From Chloroflexota bacterium (lineage in GTDB: Bacteria; Chloroflexota; Anaerolineae; Anaerolineales; DRMV01): a stretch of 9,244 nt of DNA. Of the stretch, positions 1-6,711 are shown piece by piece (positions within the stretch are counted from its first letter, which is position 1; each line of letters opens with the position of its first letter). The stretch covers positions 1 to 9,244 of the forward strand of contig JAADCW010000052.1 in assembly GCA_013154225.1 (NCBI GenBank). Direction: 5' to 3'. A program made the translations under genes and the position numbers. The notes beneath the pieces were generated by a model. The model was not told the DNA's origin. It was given only the letters and a program-made list of their open reading frames with translations, and did not search any database.

Positions 1-827
1 GCCGGGGCCGCTTTTTCTCCCGCGTTTTCTTCGGCTTCACCGGGAAGGCGGTTGCGCCCCAACGCGGCGGCGACTTGTGCCGGCAAGGGGATGTCCATCG
101 GCGCGGCCAGGTGCCCAGGCCACAGGGCCTGATAAGGATGGTTGGGTCCGAAAAGCCGTTGGACCACTTCGCCCGCGGGGTCGTCAATGGCGGCCTGATG
201 AAGCAAGGCCACGCTTTCGGTTTCCTGCCCGCTTTCGGCCAAATGGTGGGCCAAGATGAGCCGAATGGGCAGGGCTTTGGGCCAGCGGCGGTAATATGTG
301 CGCGCCAGGTGAAGGGTGGCTGCCCAGTCGCCTTGGGCCCAAACCAGGCGGAGATGCGCGACGGCCAGCAGGGCAATGTGATCGTTGCCGGGCAATGCCG
401 GGAAAAGCGCCTGTTGTGCGGCTTCTAAATCGTGGGTTTTCATGGCTTGATAGGCCTGCTGAAGGGCCAGACCCCACGAAGGCGGTACCGCGCCCGCCGG
501 CGGCGTGCCCAACGCGGTCAGCGCACCCGCAATTTCGCCGCGCTGTTCCAGCGCCGCGTCGGGCGGCAGCGCGCGCCACCGCAGGCTGTGTGCGTACGCA
601 TTTTCGGGGTCTGAGGCCGCAACCTCAGTGGCGAGGTCATAGGCCTGCTGGTGTTTTCCCATCCCCAGCAGGGCTTCGGCCTGCAGCAGGCGGACTTCCA
701 GGTCGTTAGGCACCGCGGCCAAATAGGCTTCCGCGGCCTGTCGCACGAAATCCCACGCGCCCGTGCTGATGCCGGTGCGCAACAAGGTGAGCCATTGCGA
801 GCGAGGGAGAAGATTTGTGTTCGTCAT
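1..827 (-). CDS. TPR-like protein, 3' end outside window
   Basis: An open frame begins with ATG at 827 and continues without a stop to the window edge, giving 275 residues (MTNTNLLPRSQW...). A weak AAGG ribosome site lies about 7 bases before the ATG. Residues about 20-80 read as helical TPR-type pairs (for example EVRLLQAEALLGMGKHQQAY, then A-S-D-P-E-N-A), and about 125-215 look like further degenerate repeats. The last visible part, about 225-275, leaves the repeat pattern: an aromatic/proline stretch GPNHPYQALWP, then IPLPAQVAAALGRNRLPG, and then a charged Glu/Ala linker. This suggests another domain beyond the edge. No signal peptide is seen. It follows the giant TPR gene by 49 bases on the same strand and is probably co-transcribed. 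TPR modules bind other proteins; the specific role is unknown. The coding frame is secure, the family assignment moderate. Confidence 0.8.
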   Translation of the reverse strand, partial: MTNTNLLPRSQWLTLLRTGISTGAWDFVRQAAEAYLAAVPNDLEVRLLQAEALLGMGKHQQAYDLATEVAASDPENAYAHSLRWRALPPDAALEQRGEIAGALTALGTPPAGAVPPSWGLALQQAYQAMKTHDLEAAQQALFPALPGNDHIALLAVAHLRLVWAQGDWAATLHLARTYYRRWPKALPIRLILAHHLAESGQETESVALLHQAAIDDPAGEVVQRLFGPNHPYQALWPGHLAAPMDIPLPAQVAAALGRNRLPGEAEENAGEKAAP

Positions 828-844
828 AGAGTACCTTAGGAACG

Positions 845-872
845 GCGCCTCAAGGCGCGGGCCCAATCGGGC
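845..872 (-). other. Two tandem intercistronic hairpins
   Basis: Between the stop of the giant TPR gene and the start of the next gene the transcript can form two short perfect stems. One has 4 base pairs (861-872, GCCC/GGGC, four-base loop) and the next has 5 base pairs (845-858, GCGCC/GGCGC, four-base loop). No T-run follows, so a rho-independent terminator is unlikely. They might stabilise or mark the end of the upstream message, or be chance in GC-rich DNA. Confidence 0.35.
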
Positions 873-876
873 GGGT

Positions 877-3800
877 TTAGAGGATGTTGATGCCCGTGGG
901 GCGGTTGAGCAAGTTGACCACGGCCATGCTTCGCAGTTGCCGCTTGGCGCGACTGTCGTTCGGGTCTAACTGCACGGCTTTGCGGAACATGGCTTCGGCT
1001 TGTTCGTAATCTTTCACGGCTTTGTAAACCAAGCCGGCCTGATAGTAGGGGCGGGCGTCATGAGGGGCTAATTGTTGGGCCTGGGTGAAGATTTCCAGGG
1101 CTTCCCGATAGAGTTGCCGTGCCATTTGCGTTTCGCCCAGTTTGAGCAGGGCTTCCAGGTTGTCGGGCGCGATTTGGAGGGCTTCGCTGAAGTGATGGAT
1201 GGCCAGGTCCAAATCGCCGCGCTCTTTGGCCAGGTTGCCCAGGAGCAAATGGAGTTGCAGTTGCTGCTCTGGCGAAAGCGCGTCCACGTTGCGGAGGGCT
1301 TTGTGTGCGGCTTCCTGGGCGGCCGCGCTTTGGTGGGCTTCGGCTAGGGCTTGGGCCAAACCAAGCCACAGTGCGGGTGCGTCGGGCCGAGAGGCCAGCA
1401 GCGAGCGCCAGGCTTCCACCGAAGCGGCAGGCCCATGCACCTGTTTGAGCAGTTCTGCCCGCAGAATGTAAAGCGGCAGGGCATCATCCGCGTGGGGCAG
1501 GGTTTCCTCGATCACCTGCAGGGCTTCTTCTTCCCGCCCTTGGGCTTGCAGGGCCTTGGCCAGGCAAAGGGTGGCATCAGGATGGTAAGGGTGCTGTTCC
1601 AACCAGCGGGCCATCAGGCTCTCGGCGGTTTCGGCATCGTGTTGGTCGAGGGCGATTTGCGCCCGCAGGAGCACCGGTGCCGCGGCCTGGCGATCGGCGC
1701 GGATGGCTTTGTCTGCGTGGTAGGCCGCCCGGTCCAGTTGCCCTAACCGATGCAGGGTTTGTGCCAACGCCAGGTGAAGGGCCGCGTCGGTGGGGAAGGT
1801 TTTCAGGGCGTTTTCCAGCACCTGCAGGGCTTGTTCGGGCTGGCCTAAATCTCGATAGATTTGTGCAAGCCGCAGGTGGTGCTCAAGGTGGTCGGGTTCC
1901 AAGAGGGCGGCTTGTTCGAGGTGTTCGCGGGCGGTGTCCAGGTCGTCCAGGGCCAGGGCAATTTCAGAGGCCCATACATGCCAGCGGGGTTCCTCGGGCT
2001 GAAGGGTGAGCGCGTTTTGGATGGCCTTGTGCGCGGCCTCGTATTCGCCTGCGCGGTAGCCAATGCGGGCCGAGAGGAAGTGTGCGGCAGCCCAGCGGGG
2101 GCGATGCTGTTGGGCGAATTTGGCGTGTTCCTGCGCCGCAGGGAAGTCAGGTTGTTCGGCCTGCTCCAGCAGAAGCGCGAGGTGGAAGCGCACCAAGGGG
2201 TGGTCGGCGTGCGCGGGCGGCAGGTCGCCCAGGGGCTTTTTGCGCCGCTGGAGCACGCCCAGCGCGGCGGCCATATCTTCGGGGGTGGGGTCGGCCAGCA
2301 GGGCTTGGGTGAGTTGGTCTTGGAAAATGGCTTGCCCGCGGGCCTGCCAGCGGGTGATGGCAGGGTGGCTTTCGGGTTTGGCCGTGGTAATGCCTTCCAG
2401 CGCACGGATGGCGTTTTTGAGCCCTTGCTCCCATTTTTCCTGCGCATGTTCGCTCAAGGCCTCGGGGCCGGGCGCCTGTTTGATGGCTTCCACGGCTTCA
2501 CAGCGGGCCTGGGCTTCTGCAATGAGCACGGTGAAGCGGGCAACCCGCAGCGCGGCTGAGGCGTCGTGGGGGCAAGCCTGTTGGATGCGCTCGGCCAGTT
2601 CTTGGGCGGTTTCCCAATGGCGGCATTCCAGCGCGGCTTCGGCCACCCCTGCCCACGCGTTGACGGTTTCGGAGGTCAGGCTGATTTGCTGCAAGGCATC
2701 CAGGGCCTGCTGTAAGTGCGTTTCCGCGGTGGCCATGTCGCCTTGGCGGGCGCTGAGGCGGGCTTGCAGTGCGCTGAGGTGGGCTTTGAGGGCCTGGTCG
2801 TCCACCACGGGGAGGTAATCCAGCGCGGTGGTCAGAATTTCCGCGGCCGCGACTTCCCGCCCTTCGCTAAGGGCAATTTCGGCCGCGGTGGTCAGGTAGG
2901 CCGTGGTGGTTTGCGGTGTGTTGCGCTCGTCTGCGGTGGTGTGGCTGGGCTGGAGGAATTGGCGGGCCAGCGCGGGGTTGAGCAGGGCCGCGGCCAGTTC
3001 CGCAGCCCGGGCGCGGGCTTGTAAATCGGTGGGATGCTCGGCCAGGTATTCTTCCGCGGCTTCCAGTGCCCGGCCATATTGCCCCAAGGCGCGCCAGAGG
3101 GTGATGGCCGCCCGCTGCAAGGTGGGCGCTTGAGGATGGCGCTGTTGGGCTTCTTCCAGGGCTTGGGCCGCGGTGTTGGGGTCGTCCTGCGCCAGCGCGC
3201 TGTGGACAATGGACAGATAGAGCGCGGCGCGCAGGTTTTCGTCTTGGTCGCCGTCTTCCCGGGCCAGGGCTGCCCGCGCGGTTTGGATGGCTTCGTCCCA
3301 AAGCCCTTGGGCTTGCAGACCGCGCACCAGAGAAAGGTGCCATTTCAAGGGGCTGTTGGGGCTGTGCACAGCCCGACGCAAGCACGTGATGGCCAGGCCA
3401 GGGCGTTGGAGCGCGAGGAGTTGCTCGCCGGCCCGAGCGCATTCTGCGGGGTTGATGTGTTCGGCTTGTTGTAGGAGGCGTTCCAGCACCTGGAGGGCCT
3501 GCTCAGGCTGACCCATATCCTGGTAAATTTCGGCCAAGAGCAGGGCGGCTTCGGGATGCTCTTCCACCTGGTCGAGCCACGGGCGCAGGGTTTCGGTCGC
3601 GATGTGGCCTTGTCCCAAATCATGGGCCAGGCGGGCATACCAGAGCGCAGTGTCGGGGTCGTTGGGTTTGAAGGCCAGCACTTGGCGGGCCGCGTGGAGC
3701 GCCTGTTCCTCAAAGCCGGCCTGACGATAGGCTTCAGCCTGCAGGCGGTGGAGGGCCACGTCGTAAGGGGCTTGCTGAAGGGCTTCTTCCAGGCTGGCGA

Positions 3801-6036
3801 GGGCAATTTCAGGCCGATGGAGCGAAAGCGCGGTCTCGGCCAAGCCGCGCGCCAGGCGTTGTTGGCGTTTGGGGTGCCCATCGGGAAGCAGACGCAGGGC
3901 TTCCCGATATGTTTCCAGCGCGTCTTCGGGTTTGTTTTGCGCGAGTTGGGCTTCGGCCAGCGCGGAGAGGATATCGGTGCGGAACAGGCGGTGTTCCTCA
4001 TCATCGGGAACCCGCTCCAGCGCGGCGCGAAGCGCGCTTTCTGCACGGTCTGCGTCGGTTTTGGCGGCCAAGAGGGCCTGCGCATAGGTCAGCAGGTCTT
4101 CGGGTGAGGCATTGGCCTGTTGGGCCAGGGGCGCGAGCACCGCGGCGGCCTCTCGGGGCGCCTGGGCTTCGAGATGGGCCTTAGCCAGCAGACGGGCCAC
4201 TTTGGGTACGGGGTGCCGCTCTTGGAGGTGGTAGCGGCTGAGGAGTTGGCGGGCTTCTTCGGCTTGGCCCAAGGCCAAATAAGTGCGGGCCAGCGCCAGC
4301 GCAATGTCGGTGCGCTGGGGCGCCAGGTTGTGGGCGGTTTCCAGGGGCTGGCGGGCGTGGGCAGGCCGCTGGCTTTCCAGGTAATACAGCCCCAATTGGT
4401 AAAACGGCTCGGCCTCTTGGGGGAGGGCATGGGTTGCGGTTTGCAGGGTTTCCAGCGCGGCTGAGGGCCCTTCTTGGGCGGCCAGCACCTGCGCCAGCGC
4501 GAGGTAGGGCGCGGCGTTTTGCGGATGCTGCTGCACTGCTTCTTCAAGCAGGGCGCGGGCTTTGTCCAGATCGCCTTGGGCTGCGGCCACTTTGCCCAAG
4601 ATGGTGAGGGCGAGGGGGTGCTGGGGCGCTTCTGCCAGCACGGCTTCCGCGGCCTCGAGGGCCTCTTCGGTCGCGCCCAACTGCAGGGCGAGTTCCGCAT
4701 GCGCCAGATGATCGTCGGCCGTGGCTTCGGGCAGCGCGGTGAGCGCCTTCCAGGAAGCCAGGGCTTGGGGAAGCATTTCCAGGGCCTGCTGGGCCTGTGC
4801 CAGTCGGCGCAGGCGCGCCGCGTTGGGCGCCAGATGGTGGGCCAACAGGGCAAATTCAAAGGCTTGCGGCCAAAATTCGGCCTGCTGCGCCAGGGTAGCG
4901 GCAGTGTCTAAGGTGTCGAGGTCGTTGGGGCGGCGGTGCACCAGAGCCTGCGCCGCGTTCGCGGCCGCGGGGATGTCGCCCAGGGCCTGCAGGGTTTGGA
5001 TGAGGGTTTCGAGCAGTGCGTCGGGCAATTGGTCGGGCGATTCCAGCGCCTGCAGGGCAAACTGGTGCGCGGTTTGAGGATGCGCGGCCTGCAAAATTTG
5101 GGCGCTTGCGGCCAGCAGGGCAGGGTGTTGCGGATGTTCTGGCAGGATGGCGCGTGCTTCGTCGCTGCGCCGGCTGCGGTGAAGGGCTAAGGCCCGCCGA
5201 GCGGCAAAAATGGGCGATTGCGGCTCCGCGGCCACGGCTTGTTCCCACGCGGTGAGCGCGGTGGTGTGGTCGCCCATGCGCTCGGCCAGGCAGGCCTGAT
5301 GCGCGGCCAGGGCTGCGGTGAGTTTTCGGGTTTCTTCCCACGCGGTGTTGAGCGCGCTTTGGGCTTCTTCCACCTGGTCGGAAACCCAATGGCGCGCGGC
5401 CTGCTGCCAGGCCTGGTAGGGCTTGGGCAGGCCGTTGTTCGGAAGGTTTTGCGCTGCTTTGCGTGCCAACGCTGGCCGCCGAGATTGCATTTTCCAGAGC
5501 AAACCCGTGCGCTGGTCTGCGGGCAGCACCCGCAGGAAATCGGCCAGGTGGATGGCCTGCATTTCGGGCGGCATGGGCTGGCTGAGGATGGCGTGCAAGC
5601 CCAGGGTGCCCCCACGCGGAATTTCGGCCAGCGCGTGGAGCAGGGCCGAGCGGTCTTCAGCCCAGCCGTAAGCAATGGCTACGGCTGTCAGCCAATGGTG
5701 CGGCGCGTCGGCCAGGAGGTCGCCAAGCCCTTCCCAGCGGCCTTGATCTTGACGAAATTGCATGAGCAGGAGGGCCTGCTGCGCGGCCTGGGAAAGGTTT
5801 TGCGGGGCTTGGGATGGCTCTTGATCGGGAACAGTGCTGTGTTCCAGCGCCAGATGCGCCAGAGCCCCAGGCGACCACGCGGTGGGGTCAGCATCAAGTT
5901 GTGCCAGCGCTTGTTCTCCAAGCCCGTTGTGGAGGGCTTCCCATACCAGGGAATCTTGTAGCAGCGCGGCTACCACCCACGGAAACGCGTCCGTGGGCAG
6001 ACGATCTTGAAGCGCGGGAAGAAAAGTCATGGGCAT
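877..6036 (-). CDS. Giant tetratricopeptide-repeat protein (1719 aa)
   Basis: A single frame of 1719 residues starts at ATG 6036 and stops with TAA at 877-879. A second in-frame ATG lies at 6030; neither has a strong ribosome site. Helical TPR units of about 34 residues, with the usual small/large pattern and A-L-x-x-P-x-x ends, fill about residues 225-1170 and 1275-1700. The clearest are the last ones (1590-1700: NLAKERGDLDLAIHHFSEAL; GLVYKAVKDYEQAEAMFRKA). Residues 1-200 are helical but not clearly TPR. About 1175-1275 breaks the pattern and may be a hinge. No signal peptide, membrane segment or catalytic motif is seen, so a cytoplasmic scaffold is likely. TPR solenoids assemble protein complexes; the partners are unknown. 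It lies 39 bases after a small membrane-protein gene and 49 before another TPR gene. The composition is rich in Ala, Leu, Gln and Glu, with only about seven Cys. Family certain, function unknown. Confidence 0.92.
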   Translation of the reverse strand: MPMTFLPALQDRLPTDAFPWVVAALLQDSLVWEALHNGLGEQALAQLDADPTAWSPGALAHLALEHSTVPDQEPSQAPQNLSQAAQQALLLMQFRQDQGRWEGLGDLLADAPHHWLTAVAIAYGWAEDRSALLHALAEIPRGGTLGLHAILSQPMPPEMQAIHLADFLRVLPADQRTGLLWKMQSRRPALARKAAQNLPNNGLPKPYQAWQQAARHWVSDQVEEAQSALNTAWEETRKLTAALAAHQACLAERMGDHTTALTAWEQAVAAEPQSPIFAARRALALHRSRRSDEARAILPEHPQHPALLAASAQILQAAHPQTAHQFALQALESPDQLPDALLETLIQTLQALGDIPAAANAAQALVHRRPNDLDTLDTAATLAQQAEFWPQAFEFALLAHHLAPNAARLRRLAQAQQALEMLPQALASWKALTALPEATADDHLAHAELALQLGATEEALEAAEAVLAEAPQHPLALTILGKVAAAQGDLDKARALLEEAVQQHPQNAAPYLALAQVLAAQEGPSAALETLQTATHALPQEAEPFYQLGLYYLESQRPAHARQPLETAHNLAPQRTDIALALARTYLALGQAEEARQLLSRYHLQERHPVPKVARLLAKAHLEAQAPREAAAVLAPLAQQANASPEDLLTYAQALLAAKTDADRAESALRAALERVPDDEEHRLFRTDILSALAEAQLAQNKPEDALETYREALRLLPDGHPKRQQRLARGLAETALSLHRPEIALASLEEALQQAPYDVALHRLQAEAYRQAGFEEQALHAARQVLAFKPNDPDTALWYARLAHDLGQGHIATETLRPWLDQVEEHPEAALLLAEIYQDMGQPEQALQVLERLLQQAEHINPAECARAGEQLLALQRPGLAITCLRRAVHSPNSPLKWHLSLVRGLQAQGLWDEAIQTARAALAREDGDQDENLRAALYLSIVHSALAQDDPNTAAQALEEAQQRHPQAPTLQRAAITLWRALGQYGRALEAAEEYLAEHPTDLQARARAAELAAALLNPALARQFLQPSHTTADERNTPQTTTAYLTTAAEIALSEGREVAAAEILTTALDYLPVVDDQALKAHLSALQARLSARQGDMATAETHLQQALDALQQISLTSETVNAWAGVAEAALECRHWETAQELAERIQQACPHDASAALRVARFTVLIAEAQARCEAVEAIKQAPGPEALSEHAQEKWEQGLKNAIRALEGITTAKPESHPAITRWQARGQAIFQDQLTQALLADPTPEDMAAALGVLQRRKKPLGDLPPAHADHPLVRFHLALLLEQAEQPDFPAAQEHAKFAQQHRPRWAAAHFLSARIGYRAGEYEAAHKAIQNALTLQPEEPRWHVWASEIALALDDLDTAREHLEQAALLEPDHLEHHLRLAQIYRDLGQPEQALQVLENALKTFPTDAALHLALAQTLHRLGQLDRAAYHADKAIRADRQAAAPVLLRAQIALDQHDAETAESLMARWLEQHPYHPDATLCLAKALQAQGREEEALQVIEETLPHADDALPLYILRAELLKQVHGPAASVEAWRSLLASRPDAPALWLGLAQALAEAHQSAAAQEAAHKALRNVDALSPEQQLQLHLLLGNLAKERGDLDLAIHHFSEALQIAPDNLEALLKLGETQMARQLYREALEIFTQAQQLAPHDARPYYQAGLVYKAVKDYEQAEAMFRKAVQLDPNDSRAKRQLRSMAVVNLLNRPTGINIL
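1810..1863 (-). repeat. TPR unit copy B (residues 1392-1409)
   Basis: This encodes QIYRDLGQPEQALQVLEN. The core GQPEQALQVLE is identical over 11 residues to the unit at residues 842-852 of the same protein, and the DNA is also clearly similar. It points to internal duplication during growth of the solenoid. Confidence 0.7.
3478..3531 (-). repeat. TPR unit copy A (residues 836-853)
   Basis: This encodes EIYQDMGQPEQALQVLER, the partner of the unit at residues 1392-1409. The two lie about 556 residues apart, while neighbouring repeats are much more divergent, so they look like a more recent copy or a conserved functional pair. Confidence 0.7.
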
Positions 6037-6075
6037 GGCAGATCCAAAAAGGTGAAAATGGATTGGGGAATAGGT

Positions 6076-6399
6076 TTAGGAGATGGGGAGGATGTATTGA
6101 TAAGCCACGTACATGAGCCCAAGGCCCAGGAAAATGAGCGACGCGCCAACGCCGGCCGTGGTCTGCACCAGGCGGGTAAGCGCGGTCACCAGCGCGGAAG
6201 CGTTGCCAACCAGCCCCGACGCATCCTCAATGATGCCTTTTTGCGCCAGCCGGGCGGTATGGGCGGCCACGCGTTGGATGTCTTTGTTCATGGCCCGAAC
6301 GACCAGAACAAAGATGCCAATGGCAAAAGTGGCGATACCCAACAGGAAGACCAGGCCGCCAATCCACATGCGGATTTCTTCAGGCGTCAAGGTGTGCAT
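6076..6399 (-). CDS. Small two-helix membrane protein, unknown function
   Basis: The protein has 107 residues, from ATG at 6399 to TAA at 6076-6078. The frame is open further upstream to 6525, but the start at 6399 is preceded after 6 bases by a strong AAAGGAG site, and the longer version would run into the tRNA promoter. Two hydrophobic segments are evident: about residues 11-36 (IGGLVFLLGIATFAIGIFVL) and about 82-103 (ASLIFLGLGLMYVAYQYIL). The 45 residues between them look amphipathic and helical (NKDIQRVAAHTARLAQKG, then ASALVTALTRLVQTTAG). There is no cleavable signal peptide and there are no cysteines. It is the first gene of the minus-strand cluster, 39 bases before the giant TPR gene, so it could anchor or recruit that scaffold at the membrane; this is inference from position only. 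I do not recognise the family. Confidence 0.82.
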   Translation of the reverse strand: MHTLTPEEIRMWIGGLVFLLGIATFAIGIFVLVVRAMNKDIQRVAAHTARLAQKGIIEDASGLVGNASALVTALTRLVQTTAGVGASLIFLGLGLMYVAYQYILPIS

Positions 6400-6405
6400 A
6401 GGGAA

Positions 6406-6412
6406 CTCCTTT
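6406..6412 (-). promoter_or_regulatory. Ribosome binding site of the small membrane protein
   Basis: Read on the minus strand this is AAAGGAG, 6 bases before the ATG at 6399. It is the strongest site in the minus-strand cluster and decides the start against the longer open frame reaching 6525. Confidence 0.8.
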
Positions 6413-6502
6413 GAAAAAAGATGTTGCGAATGGGCAAGATAGGGTGAAACGTCGCCCCAAAGGGTGCAAGAGCCGTGCCAGGAGAATGGCCGCCGCTTGG
6501 GG

Positions 6503-6508
6503 TATAAT
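6503..6508 (+). promoter_or_regulatory. -10 box of the tRNA-Leu promoter
   Basis: A perfect TATAAT lies 11 bases before the mature tRNA 5' end. Transcription should begin near 6515, leaving only about five leader bases. At the expected -35 position (about 6480-6485) there is no TTGACA-like sequence. The discriminator is GC-rich. The flanks make an imperfect inverted repeat (GGGTATAATATGCCC), so the reverse strand also offers TATTAT toward the small membrane-protein gene. Confidence 0.7.
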
Positions 6509-6519
6509 ATGCCCGCGTT

Positions 6520-6601
6520 GGGCATGTGGCGGAATTGGCAGACGCGCCAGACTTAGGATCTGGTGCCGCGAGGCGTGTGGGTTCGAGTCCCACCATGCCC
6601 A
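6520..6601 (+). tRNA. tRNA-Leu (anticodon UAG)
   Basis: The cloverleaf is complete. The acceptor stem GGGCATG (6520-6526) pairs perfectly with CATGCCC (6594-6600), and the discriminator is A6601. The anticodon stem CCAGA/TCTGG (6547-6551, 6559-6563) encloses the loop CTTAGGA with anticodon TAG at 6554-6556, reading CUA and, with wobble, other CUN leucine codons. A long variable arm with stem GCC/GGC (6565-6574) marks a class II tRNA, as expected for leucine. The T arm GTGGG/CCCAC (6577-6581, 6589-6593) holds the loop TTCGAGT. CCA is not encoded and must be added by a nucleotidyltransferase. It lies alone, with its own -10 box upstream and a hairpin downstream. Confidence 0.97.
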
Positions 6602-6637
6602 TTGCGCAAAGTCTATTTTCGACAGACGGGCCCCAAA

Positions 6638-6660
6638 CCGCTGGCCGAGAGGGCCAGCGG
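6638..6660 (+). terminator. Probable terminator hairpin after tRNA-Leu
   Basis: CCGCTGGCC (6638-6646) and GGCCAGCGG (6652-6660) make a perfect 9-base-pair stem with a five-base loop. The following bases, TGTTATAATT, are T/A-rich but not a classic T-run, and they include the -10 box of the next gene. The position, 37 bases after the tRNA, fits a terminator for the tRNA transcript, but it could also be an insulating or processing hairpin. Confidence 0.6.
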
Positions 6661-6663
6661 TGT

Positions 6664-6669
6664 TATAAT
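6664..6669 (+). promoter_or_regulatory. -10 box of the trigger factor promoter
   Basis: A perfect TATAAT begins 4 bases after the hairpin ends and 43 bases before the TTG start of the trigger factor gene. The expected start of transcription is near 6676. The corresponding -35 position (about 6641-6646) falls inside the hairpin stem and does not resemble TTGACA. The discriminator TGGGCG is GC-rich. Confidence 0.65.
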
Positions 6670-6699
6670 TGGGCGCGTTGAATTAGCGATCCCTTTTGT

Positions 6700-6704
6700 G
6701 AGGT
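6700..6704 (+). promoter_or_regulatory. Ribosome binding site fixing the TTG start of trigger factor
   Basis: GAGGT lies 7 bases before TTG at 6712. No ATG or GTG further in would keep the conserved N-terminal beta strand of trigger factor, so this site supports the TTG start. Confidence 0.75.
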
Positions 6705-6711
6705 TAGAGCC

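Noticed and set aside
1090..5000. Recurring CAGGGCTT/CAGGGCCT words that look like an interspersed DNA repeat
   Set aside because: They are codons for the repeated Ala-Leu-Glu/Gln positions of TPR units and keep the reading frame; spacing varies and there are no unique spacers, so this is neither CRISPR nor a mobile repeat.
5218..5961. Long plus-strand open frames opposite the giant TPR gene (also 3556-4107, 1861-2559 and 2063-2818)
   Set aside because: They mirror GC-rich TPR codons, have low-complexity Gly/Arg/Val-rich translations, overlap each other and show no domain.
5950..6036. Possible signal peptide at the N-terminus of the giant TPR protein
   Set aside because: The hydrophobic run (FPWVVAALL) is too short, has acidic residues on both sides and has no cleavage site.
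6400..6525. Longer N-terminus for the small membrane protein, starting at 6525
   Set aside because: It would begin inside the tRNA gene and cross the tRNA promoter, and the strong AAAGGAG site before 6399 marks the true start.
6602..6627. Small inverted sequences after the tRNA (TTGCGCAA; GTCT with AGAC)
   Set aside because: The stems are only four base pairs, easily expected by chance, and the strong hairpin at 6638-6660 is the better terminator.
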